Assembly: GCA_963976795.1 (NCBI GenBank)
Contig: CAXBLT010000012.1
Span: forward strand, 22,829-86,828
Length of the DNA: 64,000 bases
Source of the DNA: UBA7359 sp963976795
GTDB taxonomy: Bacteria; Pseudomonadota; Gammaproteobacteria; Eutrophobiales; Eutrophobiaceae
Reading direction: 5' to 3'
Below are positions 25,807-35,257 of the stretch, one piece after another. Numbering within the stretch: the first letter of the stretch is position 1; every line of letters begins with the position of its first letter. The position numbers were made by a program, and so were the translations under genes. Below the pieces are notes generated by a model. That model was not told where the DNA came from. It saw only the letters and a program-made list of their open reading frames with translations, and did not search any database.

Positions 25807-26427
25807 ATGCTGGAAGCGTTACAAGCAGGCCTAACGAGGCTAGATATTCAGGCCGAACAAGTTCTTTGCAGAAATTACCTGAAATATATTGAATTACTCG
25901 CAAAATGGAATGTTGCTTATAACCTGACTGCAGTGAAGGAACCGGAGGCAATGTTAAATCGCCATCTCCTGGATTCTTTATCAGTACACTCATTTGTTAA
26001 AGGTGAACACTGCCTGGATATTGGTACGGGTGCTGGTTTGCCAGGTATGATATTGGCTTTGGCACAGCCAGAAAAACACTGGACGCTATTGGATAGCAAT
26101 CAGAAAAAGATTCGTTTCCTCAGACATGTTATCGCTGAGCTCACTATTGATAATGTTGAATTGGTTCATGTTCGTATTGAAGAATTCAAACCGGCAAAAG
26201 AATTTGACTCAATAATTTGTCGCGCGTTTGCGCCGTTGGCGCGCATGTTAGAACAAACGCAGCACTTACTTACTACAAAGAATCAGTTGCTGGCCATGAA
26301 AGGAAAGCAAGTAGAGACTGAGATTGAAGAGCTGGGTAGTAATGAATTTTTGATTAAGCTTAACGACTTAGCGCTTTCTGGAGAGGAATCTGCGGCGAAA
26401 TTGGTTCAAATACAACGATCGGTGTGA
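25807..26427 (+). CDS. rsmG: 16S rRNA (guanine527-N7)-methyltransferase RsmG
   Basis: A 206-residue SAM-dependent methyltransferase. The family features are WNVAYNLTAVKEPEAMLNRHLLDSL, the SAM-binding motif CLDIGTGAGLPGMILA, and ICRAFAPLARML. It methylates G527 in the 530 loop of 16S rRNA. It directly follows mnmG and precedes parA, the classic mnmG-rsmG-parA-parB group. Confidence 0.96.
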   Translation: MLEALQAGLTRLDIQAEQVLCRNYLKYIELLAKWNVAYNLTAVKEPEAMLNRHLLDSLSVHSFVKGEHCLDIGTGAGLPGMILALAQPEKHWTLLDSNQKKIRFLRHVIAELTIDNVELVHVRIEEFKPAKEFDSIICRAFAPLARMLEQTQHLLTTKNQLLAMKGKQVETEIEELGSNEFLIKLNDLALSGEESAAKLVQIQRSV

Positions 26428-26511
26428 TTTTTTGGCTTATGGCGGCTGAGTTTCAATATGGTAAAGTACATCTATCAATAATGATTAGATATCACGGTAA
26501 ACAAGAATTTA

Positions 26512-27285
26512 ATGTCCAGAATTATTGCAATTGCAAACCAAAAAGGCGGGGTAGGCAAAACGACTACGGGCGTGAATCTCGCCGCTTCATTGGCTGCTGC
26601 GAAACGGAAAGTCTTATTAGTTGATTTGGACCCGCAAGGGAATGCCACTATGGGCAGTGGTATTGATAAACAAGAACTGGAAATCTCCAGTTATGATTTA
26701 TTGATGAATGATAAAACGGCTGAAGAAACTATCGTTAGATCTCCTGAAGGCCACTACGACTTAATACCAACGAACTCTGATCTGACTGGTGCTGAAGTAG
26801 CATTGTTGGACGAAATGGCAAGAGAAATCAGGTTGCGCAACGCGTTGACACCGATTCAGGAAAATTATGATTTTATTTTTATAGACTGCCCGCCGTCCTT
26901 AAATATGTTGACGGTCAATGCATTGGTTGCTGCAAACTCAATAATGATTCCAATGCAGTGTGAATATTATGCGCTCGAAGGCCTAACCGCCTTACTTGAG
27001 ACTATAGAAAAAATCAGAAAATACTTGAACCCTGATTTAAAGATCGAAGGTTTGTTACGGACAATGTATGACCCGAGAAACAATCTTGCAACAGAAGTAT
27101 CTGCGCAGTTGATGGAGCATTTTGGCGAAAAGGTTTATCGCACTATCATTCCACGTAATGTCAGGTTGGCTGAAGCCCCAAGTCATGGTCTTGCGGCACT
27201 AACCTATGATAAATCTTCTAGTGGTGCTGTCGCCTATTTGGCGTTGGCAGGTGAAATGTTAAGGCGCGATGGTTTGGCGGCATGA
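26512..27285 (+). CDS. parA: chromosome-partitioning ATPase ParA (Soj)
   Basis: A 257-residue Walker-type ATPase. The deviant Walker A is KGGVGKTTTGVN near residue 11, followed by VDLDPQGNATMGSG and the Walker B region FIFIDCPPSLNMLTVNAL. The length is typical for chromosomal ParA with no N-terminal DNA-binding extension. It works with ParB and parS sites to move newly copied origins. It is encoded just after rsmG, with parB 48 bases downstream. I did not find a convincing parS site in this window. Confidence 0.96.
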   Translation: MSRIIAIANQKGGVGKTTTGVNLAASLAAAKRKVLLVDLDPQGNATMGSGIDKQELEISSYDLLMNDKTAEETIVRSPEGHYDLIPTNSDLTGAEVALLDEMAREIRLRNALTPIQENYDFIFIDCPPSLNMLTVNALVAANSIMIPMQCEYYALEGLTALLETIEKIRKYLNPDLKIEGLLRTMYDPRNNLATEVSAQLMEHFGEKVYRTIIPRNVRLAEAPSHGLAALTYDKSSSGAVAYLALAGEMLRRDGLAA

Positions 27286-27333
27286 GACTATCGTTCGGTT
27301 CTTAAAGAATTAAAGAATTAAGGAATTAATACA

Positions 27334-28197
27334 TTGGTAAAGAAACGTGGTTTGGGCAAAGGCTTGGATGCATTACTTGGTAATTCTGCTGAAAGAACTT
27401 CAGGTGCTACTAGTAGTGATTCCTTAAAAACATTAGCTGTTGATCTCTTGCAACGTGGACAATACCAGCCGCGGAAGGATTTTAATCAAGAGTCATTACA
27501 AGAACTCGCTGACTCAATAAGCGCACAAGGCATTGTACAACCGATAGTTGTGCGAGCCTTATCACGTTCGAAAAAATTTGAAATTATTGCCGGCGAACGA
27601 CGTTGGCGTGCGGCGCAATTAGCCGGGTTACAAGATGTCCCTGTTGTGGTTAAGGACGTGCCGGATAAAACGGTTATGTGTATTGCCTTAATCGAAAACA
27701 TTCAGCGCGAAGATCTAAACCCGTTGGAAGAAGCCCATGCTTTGGCGCGGTTGATTGAAGAATTCGATATGACACATGAAACTATTGCCGAAAGTGTCGG
27801 GCGATCGCGTTCTGCCGTAAGTAATTTACTTCGGTTACTTGAGTTGGAAGAAGCGGTAAAGGTGTTGTTAACAAAAGGCGAGTTGGGAATGGGCCATGCT
27901 CGTGCCTTATTAGCATTAAATAAAGCTGATCAAACACAAACAGCAATGCAGATTGCAAAGCGCGGACTATCTGTGCGCGAAACCGAAGCATTGGTCAAAA
28001 GATTACTCTCTGATACAAATAAAGACAGAAACAAGCCAAAGAAAATTGATGCTAATATCAGGAAGCTAGAAACGGAACTTTCAGAGCGATTAGGTGCTAA
28101 TGTGTCTATACGGATGAGTACGAAGGAGAAGGGCAGTATGGTTGTCCATTATCATTCTTTGGATGAATTAGACGGAATCATTAGTCGAATAAAATAA
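27334..28197 (+). CDS. parB: chromosome-partitioning protein ParB (Spo0J)
   Basis: A 287-residue protein starting at TTG (AGGA nine bases upstream; the conserved beginning KKRGLGKGLDALLGN contains no ATG). The N-terminal CTPase domain has QYQPRKDFN and GERRWRAAQLAG, the central helix-turn-helix has TIAESVGRSRSAVSNLLRLL, and a C-terminal dimerisation region follows. It loads on parS DNA as a CTP-dependent clamp and stimulates ParA. It ends close to the convergent GGDEF-EAL gene. Confidence 0.95.
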   Translation: MVKKRGLGKGLDALLGNSAERTSGATSSDSLKTLAVDLLQRGQYQPRKDFNQESLQELADSISAQGIVQPIVVRALSRSKKFEIIAGERRWRAAQLAGLQDVPVVVKDVPDKTVMCIALIENIQREDLNPLEEAHALARLIEEFDMTHETIAESVGRSRSAVSNLLRLLELEEAVKVLLTKGELGMGHARALLALNKADQTQTAMQIAKRGLSVRETEALVKRLLSDTNKDRNKPKKIDANIRKLETELSERLGANVSIRMSTKEKGSMVVHYHSLDELDGIISRIK

Positions 28198-28224
28198 TTT
28201 TATTGTTATCACGTTTAGTGCGCT

Positions 28225-30246
28225 TTAATTTTTCTGTTCACTGGCCCTTTGTAATAAAAATTGTCGAAGCTGTTCTTTATCAAGTGGCTTACAAAAATAA
28301 TAGCCTTGAATCATGTCGCAGTCCATTTCAGCTAATATTTGATATTGCACTTCTGTTTCGACACCTTCGGCGATCACTTTCAAGCCAAGGTGGTGGGACA
28401 TATCAATAATTGCCCTGACAATATTCTGGTTTTTTTCTGTCTCTTGCATGTCTTGTATAAATGACATGTCAATTTTCAAGATATCAAAAGGAAACTTTTT
28501 TAAGTAGCTTAATGATGAATAACCTGTACCGAAGTCGTCAATGGAGAGATGTACCCCATTGTTTCTGAGTGTGCTCATAGTGGCTACCAGTGCCTCGTTA
28601 TAGTCAATTAATGTATCTTCAGTAACTTCAATTTCAACAAGATCAGGATCTATTTTGGAGTCCTTAATAAAAGCAAGCATTTGATGAATCAAATCTATTG
28701 AATGAAATTGTTTTGCTGACATATTAATTGCGATTTTCTGGTGGTAAAGATTTTCATTACTCAGCTCTTTTAGCATGCCTAAAGCTTTTTTATAAATGAT
28801 ATAACCCATGGGAATGATAAGATCTGTTTCGTCAGCAAGCGGTAAAAAGTCATTTGGGGGCATCAGTTTTTTCTGATTCTTATTCCATCGACATAATGCT
28901 TCAATGCCCACTATAGAGTCGGATTTTAAACATAGCTGGGGTTGGTAGTGCAAAACGATTTCATCTTTATGGATGGCTTCTCTTAAAGATTCTTCAAGCT
29001 TGAGACGTTCTTTTGCAGAAACATTCATGTGTTCACTAAAGAACCAATAGCTGTTTCCTCCCGCATGTTTCGAACCATACATCGCAGTATCGGCATTTCT
29101 CATTAATTGTTCGGTTGATGTCCCGTGCTTAGGGTAGAGGACAATCCCTATACTGGGAGAAATAACAACGCTATGGCCATCCAGATCAAAAGGTTCATTC
29201 ATGACATCAAGGATCCTTTCTGCAATTTCAATTGCATGGAGTGAATCGTTGACTTCCTGTAATAAAATTGTAAATTCGTCGCCACCAATGCGCGCGGCTG
29301 TATCGTCACCTCGAATAATAAGCTCAAAACGTTTTGCCACCTGAATCAATAGTTCATCTCCCAGACTATGTCCTAGTGAATCGTTAACATGCTTAAAACG
29401 GTCCAGATCCATAAATAGGATAGCGTGTTTGTACGACTTTCTTTCTCCTCGAATGATTGCCTGATGGAGGATGTCTGAAAAATATTTTCGATTAGCTAAA
29501 CCTGTTAGTGGGTCGTAGCTTGCCAATTGTTGCAGATGTTTATCACGATGTTGAATTTCTTGCAGCATCGCGTTAAAACCATCGCAGAGAAGCTCAATTT
29601 CCTGAAAATCATTTCTATGGATACGAATACTGTAATCTTTTTCATTTTTGATTTTATTAGTTGCATTTGACAACTCCAGGATAGGAAGTGAGATCATTTT
29701 TTGTAGACGGAAGCTCAAGAAGTAGCCGATGGCTAACGAAAATAAAACAATAACCCCGGTAATAAACATATTTTTCTGTGATTGTTCATACAGTGAATCC
29801 ATGCTGGCTTGAATGTATATTGTTCCGTGATTTTCATTTTCTGTAATTGACTGCAATAAATGAATTTTGCTGGCTTCAATCAAATAACCTGCTTTTTCTG
29901 GAGGTTTAAGTATGGGACGTATATTCTGTTTACGTATATAAGATGCAAATAAATCACCTTTTTTGGTATAGATTGCTGCAGCAACAACTCGATGGTCATT
30001 GTTTAGTTCAGATAAGATTTCGTTTGCGTCATCAATATTATCAAATATGATTGCGGCTTTAGTATTCCCCCCGCTGATTTTTGCTAGCGCGATCATGTCT
30101 TCAATTAAACTCAACCTGTTTTCATGGAATTGAAATAATGTGAATAAACTCGCAGCAAGTAATAATGTAATCGTAGTTATTATTATAATTATGAAAGTCA
30201 GTTTCGATCGTATCGAGAATTGATGCTTGTTAATAGAGTCTGCCAT
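28225..30246 (-). CDS. membrane GGDEF-EAL protein (c-di-GMP synthesis/degradation)
   Basis: A 673-residue protein: transmembrane helix (17-38), a periplasmic sensor of about 120 residues (CHASE8-like), a second helix (160-178), HAMP, then a GGDEF domain with intact GGDEF at 321-325. It also has the product-inhibition site R312xxD315 five residues before it. The EAL domain follows (EAL 449-451, DDFGTGYSSL), so both catalytic motifs are present and either activity is possible. It is the last gene of a three-gene minus-strand operon, coupled by TAATG to the YfiR-like gene. The best-known analogue is the YfiR-YfiN pair, in which a periplasmic repressor controls a membrane cyclase. Confidence 0.9.
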   Translation of the reverse strand: MADSINKHQFSIRSKLTFIIIIITTITLLLAASLFTLFQFHENRLSLIEDMIALAKISGGNTKAAIIFDNIDDANEILSELNNDHRVVAAAIYTKKGDLFASYIRKQNIRPILKPPEKAGYLIEASKIHLLQSITENENHGTIYIQASMDSLYEQSQKNMFITGVIVLFSLAIGYFLSFRLQKMISLPILELSNATNKIKNEKDYSIRIHRNDFQEIELLCDGFNAMLQEIQHRDKHLQQLASYDPLTGLANRKYFSDILHQAIIRGERKSYKHAILFMDLDRFKHVNDSLGHSLGDELLIQVAKRFELIIRGDDTAARIGGDEFTILLQEVNDSLHAIEIAERILDVMNEPFDLDGHSVVISPSIGIVLYPKHGTSTEQLMRNADTAMYGSKHAGGNSYWFFSEHMNVSAKERLKLEESLREAIHKDEIVLHYQPQLCLKSDSIVGIEALCRWNKNQKKLMPPNDFLPLADETDLIIPMGYIIYKKALGMLKELSNENLYHQKIAINMSAKQFHSIDLIHQMLAFIKDSKIDPDLVEIEVTEDTLIDYNEALVATMSTLRNNGVHLSIDDFGTGYSSLSYLKKFPFDILKIDMSFIQDMQETEKNQNIVRAIIDMSHHLGLKVIAEGVETEVQYQILAEMDCDMIQGYYFCKPLDKEQLRQFLLQRASEQKN

Positions 30247-30878
30247 TACACGTCTTCGTCGCTGATCACTTTTTCAGCGATTCTAAGGACTTTCGAAGAA
30301 ATCTTTAAACCGGCTGCTTTGACGACATCATGATTAATTTCAAATCTGACTTTGCCCTGAACGAGGATAAAGTTAATCATCCCGCCTCTATTAATGAATC
30401 CATCAGACTCACCAACAGTTAGACTTTGATTGTGTTTTAAGTAATCAAGTATGGCGTTTGATTTATGCTTTGCATTATCCGTAATAAAAATGATCTGGCA
30501 CGAAGAGAGGCCTCTCGGCCCTGCATCTGCCTCAAACAGCTTGATACTGATTTTCGAGTCCTTTTTGCCGAGACTCGCCATGGAATTAAATGCAGTTCGA
30601 TGTCTCTTCTCGACACCATAGACGCATATATTAGATTCAGGTTGGTTTATATTTTTTGGCCAGTCAACAAAATGTAGAAAGTTATATAGGTACGCAGCCT
30701 TAATATTTATTTCTAATTCCTTGTTATTATCAGCATATACATTGTCATTTTGAAACGTGAATATCAAGGTCAGTACAAGCACCGCTTTTTTACATGGCAA
30801 AAGAGAAAATAATTCAGGTGTCTTTGAAGGTACGTCAATGTGCTCTAAAATAAATTTATGTTTATTAGCGCCTGACAT
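30246..30878 (-). CDS. YfiR family periplasmic protein
   Basis: About 210 residues from the ATG at 30878; an upstream TTG at 30884 is also open, but the ATG is preferred. The family core is clear: IKAAYLYNFLHFVDWP, CVYGV, SCQIIFITDNAK, LTVGESDGFINRGGMINFILVQGKVRFEIN and SSKVLRIA. A hydrophobic signal (KKAVLVLTLIFTF) sits unusually late, about 28 residues in, so the real start may be a TTG just before PCKK. YfiR proteins repress partner diguanylate cyclases in the periplasm. Here it is sandwiched, with overlaps, between a TonB receptor and a GGDEF-EAL protein, which suggests it relays an outer-membrane or redox signal to c-di-GMP. Confidence 0.88.
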   Translation of the reverse strand: MSGANKHKFILEHIDVPSKTPELFSLLPCKKAVLVLTLIFTFQNDNVYADNNKELEINIKAAYLYNFLHFVDWPKNINQPESNICVYGVEKRHRTAFNSMASLGKKDSKISIKLFEADAGPRGLSSCQIIFITDNAKHKSNAILDYLKHNQSLTVGESDGFINRGGMINFILVQGKVRFEINHDVVKAAGLKISSKVLRIAEKVISDEDV

Positions 30879-30880
30879 AT

Positions 30881-32842
30881 TCAAAAATTAATTTTTATCG
30901 CGCCGTAAAATCCGCGTCTATAATGATGTGGAATTGAATTAACACTTGTTCGGTTAATGCTCGGGAAAAAGATATCTTCATCAAGTAAGTTATCAGCATA
31001 GAGCGTTAGTGTGATACCTGAAAGGTTTTTGTTGTTCAGTGTCTGGCCCAGGTTTATATTTATATTAGCAGTTAACAGGTTATAGCCATCGGCGTCTGGG
31101 TTCGCAACAGTGACTGTTGCGACTTGATGGTTTTGTAAGGTTGATGCAGCGAAAAAGCTATTGAATAAACTTAATTGATAACCGTTGTCTGAGTTATAGG
31201 TGACTCCTGTTTTGGCCATCCAGTCTGGGGCATAACTAACATCATTTGCATCATTATCACTTTCGTTTGTTTGATAGCTAACGTTACCGATAAAGCTCCA
31301 TCGATCATTAATTTGCCACTTAGCTTCTAACTCAAAACCGTCATAGGTAATACCGCCAGCATTAACCGTCGTTACAGGCGTCCCCGCTATCCTGGTGATC
31401 AGATCAGTTTGCTCACTATGAAAATAGCTGGCTGCGAAAAATAGGCTTTGACTATTGTAAAACAATTGTGCATTGAAGGTTTCGATAGTCTCTGGGTCGA
31501 GATTTGGATTGCCTCGAATAGCGGGGTTGTTAATAAGTCTTTCCAAAGGAGAGGCTTCACGAAAGGCTTTGCCGAATAATAATTTACTACCCCAATAATT
31601 ATCGAATTTAATAATGGCCGCGATACGAGGTGAGAAATCACCGGAGGTTTTTTCAGGCTTATTATATTGCAAGCCACCTATTAACTTTAACCAATCCAAA
31701 ACTTGGTAGTCAGCCTGTGTATAAAAACTATAGGCATTAGTATCAAAACTAGGCGCACCTTGATTGCTAAATAGCCTATAAGTACTACCTGTGATGAAAT
31801 GTAATTTCGTTGATGGTGTCCATGCAGTGCTTAATTCGAACAAGTAGTTATTTGCGCTATCTTTGGCAATATTTGGGATGGAGTTCAGCACAAGGTTACT
31901 GTTATGGTGGTGGTACGAAGCACTAGTCGTAATACTCCATGAGTCGGTAAGGTTATGTTGATAGGCAACATCAATAAACTGCCGCTCGTACTGGTGTTGG
32001 GTGCTTGGAAATGTAAACGTCGAACGGTTATTGTCGCTTGAAGTATCTGACTGTAGTGCGTTTAGAGTGAAACCCTTGTATTTCAGATTAAGCAGGAGTT
32101 GTTCTCCTTCTTTGCCAGTCTTGTATGTACCGGCTGAACCAAGTTCATCGATGATATTATCGCGGTTATCGCCATTGTTTTTGATGCCTTGAATGGCACC
32201 GAATACCTCAAGCTCACCCCATTTGCCTCCCCCACTCAATTGGATTTGTTTACTATCAAAAGAACCATAGCCAAGAGAAAGGTTTCCTTCAGGTGAATCG
32301 GGCGCTTCTTTGGTAACGAGATTAATGGCGCCACTAAACGCATTTGTGCCATAGAGTACTGAGCCAGGACCTCGAATAATCTCTATCTGCTTCAGGCTTG
32401 CTACTGGAAAATACGCATAGATATCGTGGTTTATACTAGAAACTGATGATTCTCGAATAGGTCGGCCGTTTAGAAGAATAAGTACATTATTATCTATATG
32501 CGTACTGGAGACACCACGGGCAGAGGCTTTATTATGCGGGAAGAGATTAGATCCAATGATCTGAATGCTGGTTTGGCGATCCAGGACATCCCTTAGGTTT
32601 CGGTAGCCAAAACGCGATATTTCGTCAGCGGTGATGACAGAAACAATCGCGGGTGCTTGATTAATGGGCTCGGAACGCTTTGATGCAACTGAGACCTCAG
32701 CGAGTTGCTCAAGGTCTAGTTGCAGGAGGCTTTGAAGATCCTGAGCATGTTGTCCTGCTTGGGAGCTGTACGACACCCCGCAAAGGGTGAGGATAATCCC
32801 GAAGATATATGCTTTTCTTAAGGGGGCGCAGTCTTTCCTCAT
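30881..32842 (-). CDS. TonB-dependent outer-membrane receptor
   Basis: A 653-residue receptor with a signal peptide (cleavage near SSQAG), a short N-terminal motif LLQLDLEQLAEVSV, the plug domain (INQAPAIVSVITADEI, DVLDRQTSIQI, NNVLILLNGRPIRES, IEIIRGPGSVLYGTNAFSGAINLVTK) and a barrel ending in an aromatic-rich strand (YGAIKINF). The ligand is unknown; receptors of this size carry siderophores, haem, cobalamin or small metabolites. It is the first gene of the receptor-YfiR-GGDEF/EAL operon. That placement suggests ligand import or occupancy is coupled to c-di-GMP signalling. Confidence 0.9.
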   Translation of the reverse strand: MRKDCAPLRKAYIFGIILTLCGVSYSSQAGQHAQDLQSLLQLDLEQLAEVSVASKRSEPINQAPAIVSVITADEISRFGYRNLRDVLDRQTSIQIIGSNLFPHNKASARGVSSTHIDNNVLILLNGRPIRESSVSSINHDIYAYFPVASLKQIEIIRGPGSVLYGTNAFSGAINLVTKEAPDSPEGNLSLGYGSFDSKQIQLSGGGKWGELEVFGAIQGIKNNGDNRDNIIDELGSAGTYKTGKEGEQLLLNLKYKGFTLNALQSDTSSDNNRSTFTFPSTQHQYERQFIDVAYQHNLTDSWSITTSASYHHHNSNLVLNSIPNIAKDSANNYLFELSTAWTPSTKLHFITGSTYRLFSNQGAPSFDTNAYSFYTQADYQVLDWLKLIGGLQYNKPEKTSGDFSPRIAAIIKFDNYWGSKLLFGKAFREASPLERLINNPAIRGNPNLDPETIETFNAQLFYNSQSLFFAASYFHSEQTDLITRIAGTPVTTVNAGGITYDGFELEAKWQINDRWSFIGNVSYQTNESDNDANDVSYAPDWMAKTGVTYNSDNGYQLSLFNSFFAASTLQNHQVATVTVANPDADGYNLLTANININLGQTLNNKNLSGITLTLYADNLLDEDIFFPSINRTSVNSIPHHYRRGFYGAIKINF

Positions 32843-32977
32843 GTTTCAAATAAACTTTAAGCGTATTTATACTTATATATACATATTAAATATGGCACAA
32901 AATGTTTGAAAAGCTCGGTTTTTAGTGATTTTTAGGCTTTTTTGTCGGATTTAAAGAAAGAATATTTACATCATTAA

Positions 32978-33006
32978 TTGATTCAACAGGCATGTGTCAT
33001 TATACT
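32978..33006 (+). promoter_or_regulatory. sigma-70-type promoter for the atp operon
   Basis: TTGATT (32978-32983) is separated by 17 bases from TATACT (33001-33006). It is the best promoter-like pair between the divergent TonB receptor gene and atpI. Transcription would begin near 33013, giving a leader of about 100 bases. Confidence 0.5.
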
Positions 33007-33038
33007 TGCCCTCCCGAAATCGGGGTCACTGGAAAGAG

Positions 33039-33116
33039 ATGAAAAAAACTTCGATATTTCACTGGCACTATAGATTTTTGCCATTAGAATATGTCGCGAT
33101 TTGTGGAGTTGGGTGA
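33039..33116 (+). CDS. candidate 25-residue leader peptide upstream of atpI
   Basis: An ATG preceded by GGAAAGAG opens a 25-codon frame (begins MKKTSIFHWHYRF) whose TGA at 33114-33116 directly abuts the TTG start of atpI (TGATTG). The atpI ribosome-binding site lies inside this frame. The arrangement suggests translational coupling. The protein has no family that I know and may be non-functional as a peptide. Confidence 0.35.
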   Translation: MKKTSIFHWHYRFLPLEYVAICGVG

Positions 33117-33509
33117 TTGGCGGGAACGGAAGAAATAATAAAAAATCGCTCCACAGCATACAGGATGTTATTACTAGAAGCGGGCACGGCTACCGTGTGC
33201 GGACTTCTTTTTTTTGTGTTTGTTAGTCTTGAATTTGCATACTCTGTAATTTTGGGCGGTTTGGCATTCATAGTACCAAACCTGTTGTTTGTCAGCTTTT
33301 CTTTACGGAAATCTGCGGCGGGTTCGAGCGGCAATGGTATTTTAGCCTGGTTTTTTCTTGGCGAGGCAATCAAGATTGTCACGACAATAGCGATTTTTGC
33401 GGTTTGTATCATATCGATTTTGCCGTTAAATATTGGATTGATGTTTGCTAGTTACGGGTTTTTCTTGTTGATGAACCTGGTAGGACTGGCATTTTTAATG
33501 AATAAATAA
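33117..33509 (+). CDS. atpI: ATP synthase assembly protein I (AtpI)
   Basis: A 130-residue membrane protein with four hydrophobic segments (about 20-37, 42-60, 75-95, 105-127), as in AtpI/UncI, which helps assemble the c-ring. The start is TTG at 33117, with GGAG eight bases upstream; an earlier ATG at 33091 is out of frame. It is the first gene of the atp operon, its normal place. Confidence 0.85.
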   Translation: MAGTEEIIKNRSTAYRMLLLEAGTATVCGLLFFVFVSLEFAYSVILGGLAFIVPNLLFVSFSLRKSAAGSSGNGILAWFFLGEAIKIVTTIAIFAVCIISILPLNIGLMFASYGFFLLMNLVGLAFLMNK

Positions 33510-33531
33510 TAATTGAGAAAGATTTAAAGAG

Positions 33532-34428
33532 ATGGCATCCGGAACAGAACTCACATCGAACTCATACCTCCAGCACCATTTGCAAAATTTGGTTTTAGGC
33601 AAGTTACCGGAAGGTTATGAAAGAGCAGATGGCCATATTGTAGAGCAGTCTACCTGGACCTTTGCTCATAGCCCTCAAGAAGCATTGGACATGGGTTTCT
33701 GGTCAGTCAATGTGGATACAATGGGCTGGTCTATTTTTCTGGGGATGATTTTCTGTTTTTTCTTTTACCGTGTTGCTAAGAAGGTCGAAAGCGGCGCCCC
33801 TTCCGGTTTTGCTAATCTTGTTGAGATGACTGTCGAATTCGTAAATAAAAACGTTAACGACATAATGACGGTCAAGAATCCATTGATTGGGCCGTTGGCT
33901 TTAACAATATTCATCTGGATTACCTTAATGAATACCATGGATATTATTCCTGTCGATCTATTGCCATTGATTGCACAGTATGTGACTGGCGACCCGCATT
34001 TGTATTTCAAAGTAGTGCCCACGACTGATCCGAATATCACCTTTGGCCTATCGCTAGGCGTGTTTATTCTAATAATTTATTACAGCATCAAGATGAAGGG
34101 TGTAGGTGGTTTTATTGGAGAGCTTGCTTTTCAGCCATTTGGAAAGTACATGGTTCCCTTTAATTTGATTTTAGAAGGTATTGGATTATTAGCTAAGCCT
34201 GTTTCATTAGCCTTACGATTATTTGGTAACCTTTATGCTGGCGAACTTATTTTCTTATTGATCGCTACTCTAATAGGTTCTGCGTTACCTTACTTTATAG
34301 GTACAGTTTTTGGTGGCGCGTTACAGTTTGTTTGGGCAGTGTTTCATATATTAATAGTTTTGTTACAGGCGTTTGTTTTTATGATGTTAACCATTGTTTA
34401 TTTAGCAATGGCACATGAGCATCACTAA
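33532..34428 (+). CDS. atpB: F1Fo ATP synthase subunit a
   Basis: A 298-residue integral membrane subunit that forms the proton half-channels against the c-ring. The essential arginine is in KPVSLALRLFGNLYAGEL, and the C-terminal helix contains LLQAFVFMMLTIVYLAMAHEHH. The length fits gammaproteobacterial subunit a with an N-terminal extension. It lies between atpI and atpE in the standard order. Confidence 0.97.
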   Translation: MASGTELTSNSYLQHHLQNLVLGKLPEGYERADGHIVEQSTWTFAHSPQEALDMGFWSVNVDTMGWSIFLGMIFCFFFYRVAKKVESGAPSGFANLVEMTVEFVNKNVNDIMTVKNPLIGPLALTIFIWITLMNTMDIIPVDLLPLIAQYVTGDPHLYFKVVPTTDPNITFGLSLGVFILIIYYSIKMKGVGGFIGELAFQPFGKYMVPFNLILEGIGLLAKPVSLALRLFGNLYAGELIFLLIATLIGSALPYFIGTVFGGALQFVWAVFHILIVLLQAFVFMMLTIVYLAMAHEHH

Positions 34429-34465
34429 TTTTAATTTGTAAGTAAAATCCTTTGGAGGAGTAAAA

Positions 34466-34726
34466 ATGGAAACTATTTTGGCATTTACATCATTGGGTGT
34501 CTTAATCGTTCTTGGTATGGGCGCATTTGGTACAGCAATCGGCTTTGGTCTATTGGGCGGTAAGTTTCTGGAAGGCGCTGCGCGTCAACCTGAGCTGGCT
34601 CCAATGCTTCAAGGTAAGATGTTTTTGGTTGCAGGCCTTGTTGACGCGGTAACCATGATCGGTATCGGTATTGGCATGTGGTTTACTTTGGCCAGTCCTT
34701 TTATTGCCACGCTTCAAGCGGGTTAA
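34466..34726 (+). CDS. atpE: F1Fo ATP synthase subunit c
   Basis: An 86-residue hairpin of two membrane helices. The polar loop is ARQPEL and the ion-carrying carboxylate is Asp60 (VAGLVDAVTM). An aspartate without the extra sodium-binding residues indicates a proton-driven enzyme. A strong GGAGGAG ribosome-binding site precedes the ATG, as expected for the multi-copy ring subunit. Confidence 0.97.
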   Translation: METILAFTSLGVLIVLGMGAFGTAIGFGLLGGKFLEGAARQPELAPMLQGKMFLVAGLVDAVTMIGIGIGMWFTLASPFIATLQAG

Positions 34727-34774
34727 TAAATCATACAACGGCTTTAATAGTCATCCGACATATAGGTGATTTAA

Positions 34775-35245
34775 GTGAATTTTAATGCAACCTTAATAGG
34801 ACAGCTTATAACTTTTGCTATCTTCGTTTGGTTTACGATGAAGTTTGTTTGGCCAATGCTGCTGAAACAAATGGAAGAACGTGAAACACGGATCGCAGAT
34901 GGTCTTGCTGCTGCAGAACAGGGTCAAAAAGACTTTGCTGAAGCACAAGAAAAATCATCTGCTGAGATAAATAAAGGTAAAGAGCAGGCAGCAACTATTA
35001 TCGCGCAAGCGCAAAAGCGCCACGATGAAATAGTTGAAGAAGCGAAAGATGACGCGAAAGCCGAATCTGACCGCATCAAGGAAAATGCACTGAGCGAGAT
35101 CGAGCAAGAAAAAGAAAAAGCCAGGCAGGAACTGAGAAATCAAGTTGCCGCTTTGGCCATTGCCGGTGCAGAACAAATCCTGATGAAAGAAGTTGATCAA
35201 GCGGCACATAATGAAGTGTTAGCCAAGATCAGTCAGCAGTTATAA
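34775..35245 (+). CDS. atpF: F1Fo ATP synthase subunit b
   Basis: A 156-residue subunit beginning at GTG (MNFNATLIGQLITFAIFVWF). One N-terminal membrane helix is followed by a long charged alpha-helix rich in Glu, Lys and Ala that dimerises as the peripheral stalk. The length equals that of the E. coli protein. It is followed 12 bases later by atpH. Confidence 0.96.
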   Translation: MNFNATLIGQLITFAIFVWFTMKFVWPMLLKQMEERETRIADGLAAAEQGQKDFAEAQEKSSAEINKGKEQAATIIAQAQKRHDEIVEEAKDDAKAESDRIKENALSEIEQEKEKARQELRNQVAALAIAGAEQILMKEVDQAAHNEVLAKISQQL

Positions 35246-35257
35246 CAGGAATCAATA

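Noticed and set aside
34878..34893. GTGAAAC half-site resembling parS
   Set aside because: The left half does not match (AAGAAC), and it lies inside atpF; no full parS site was seen.
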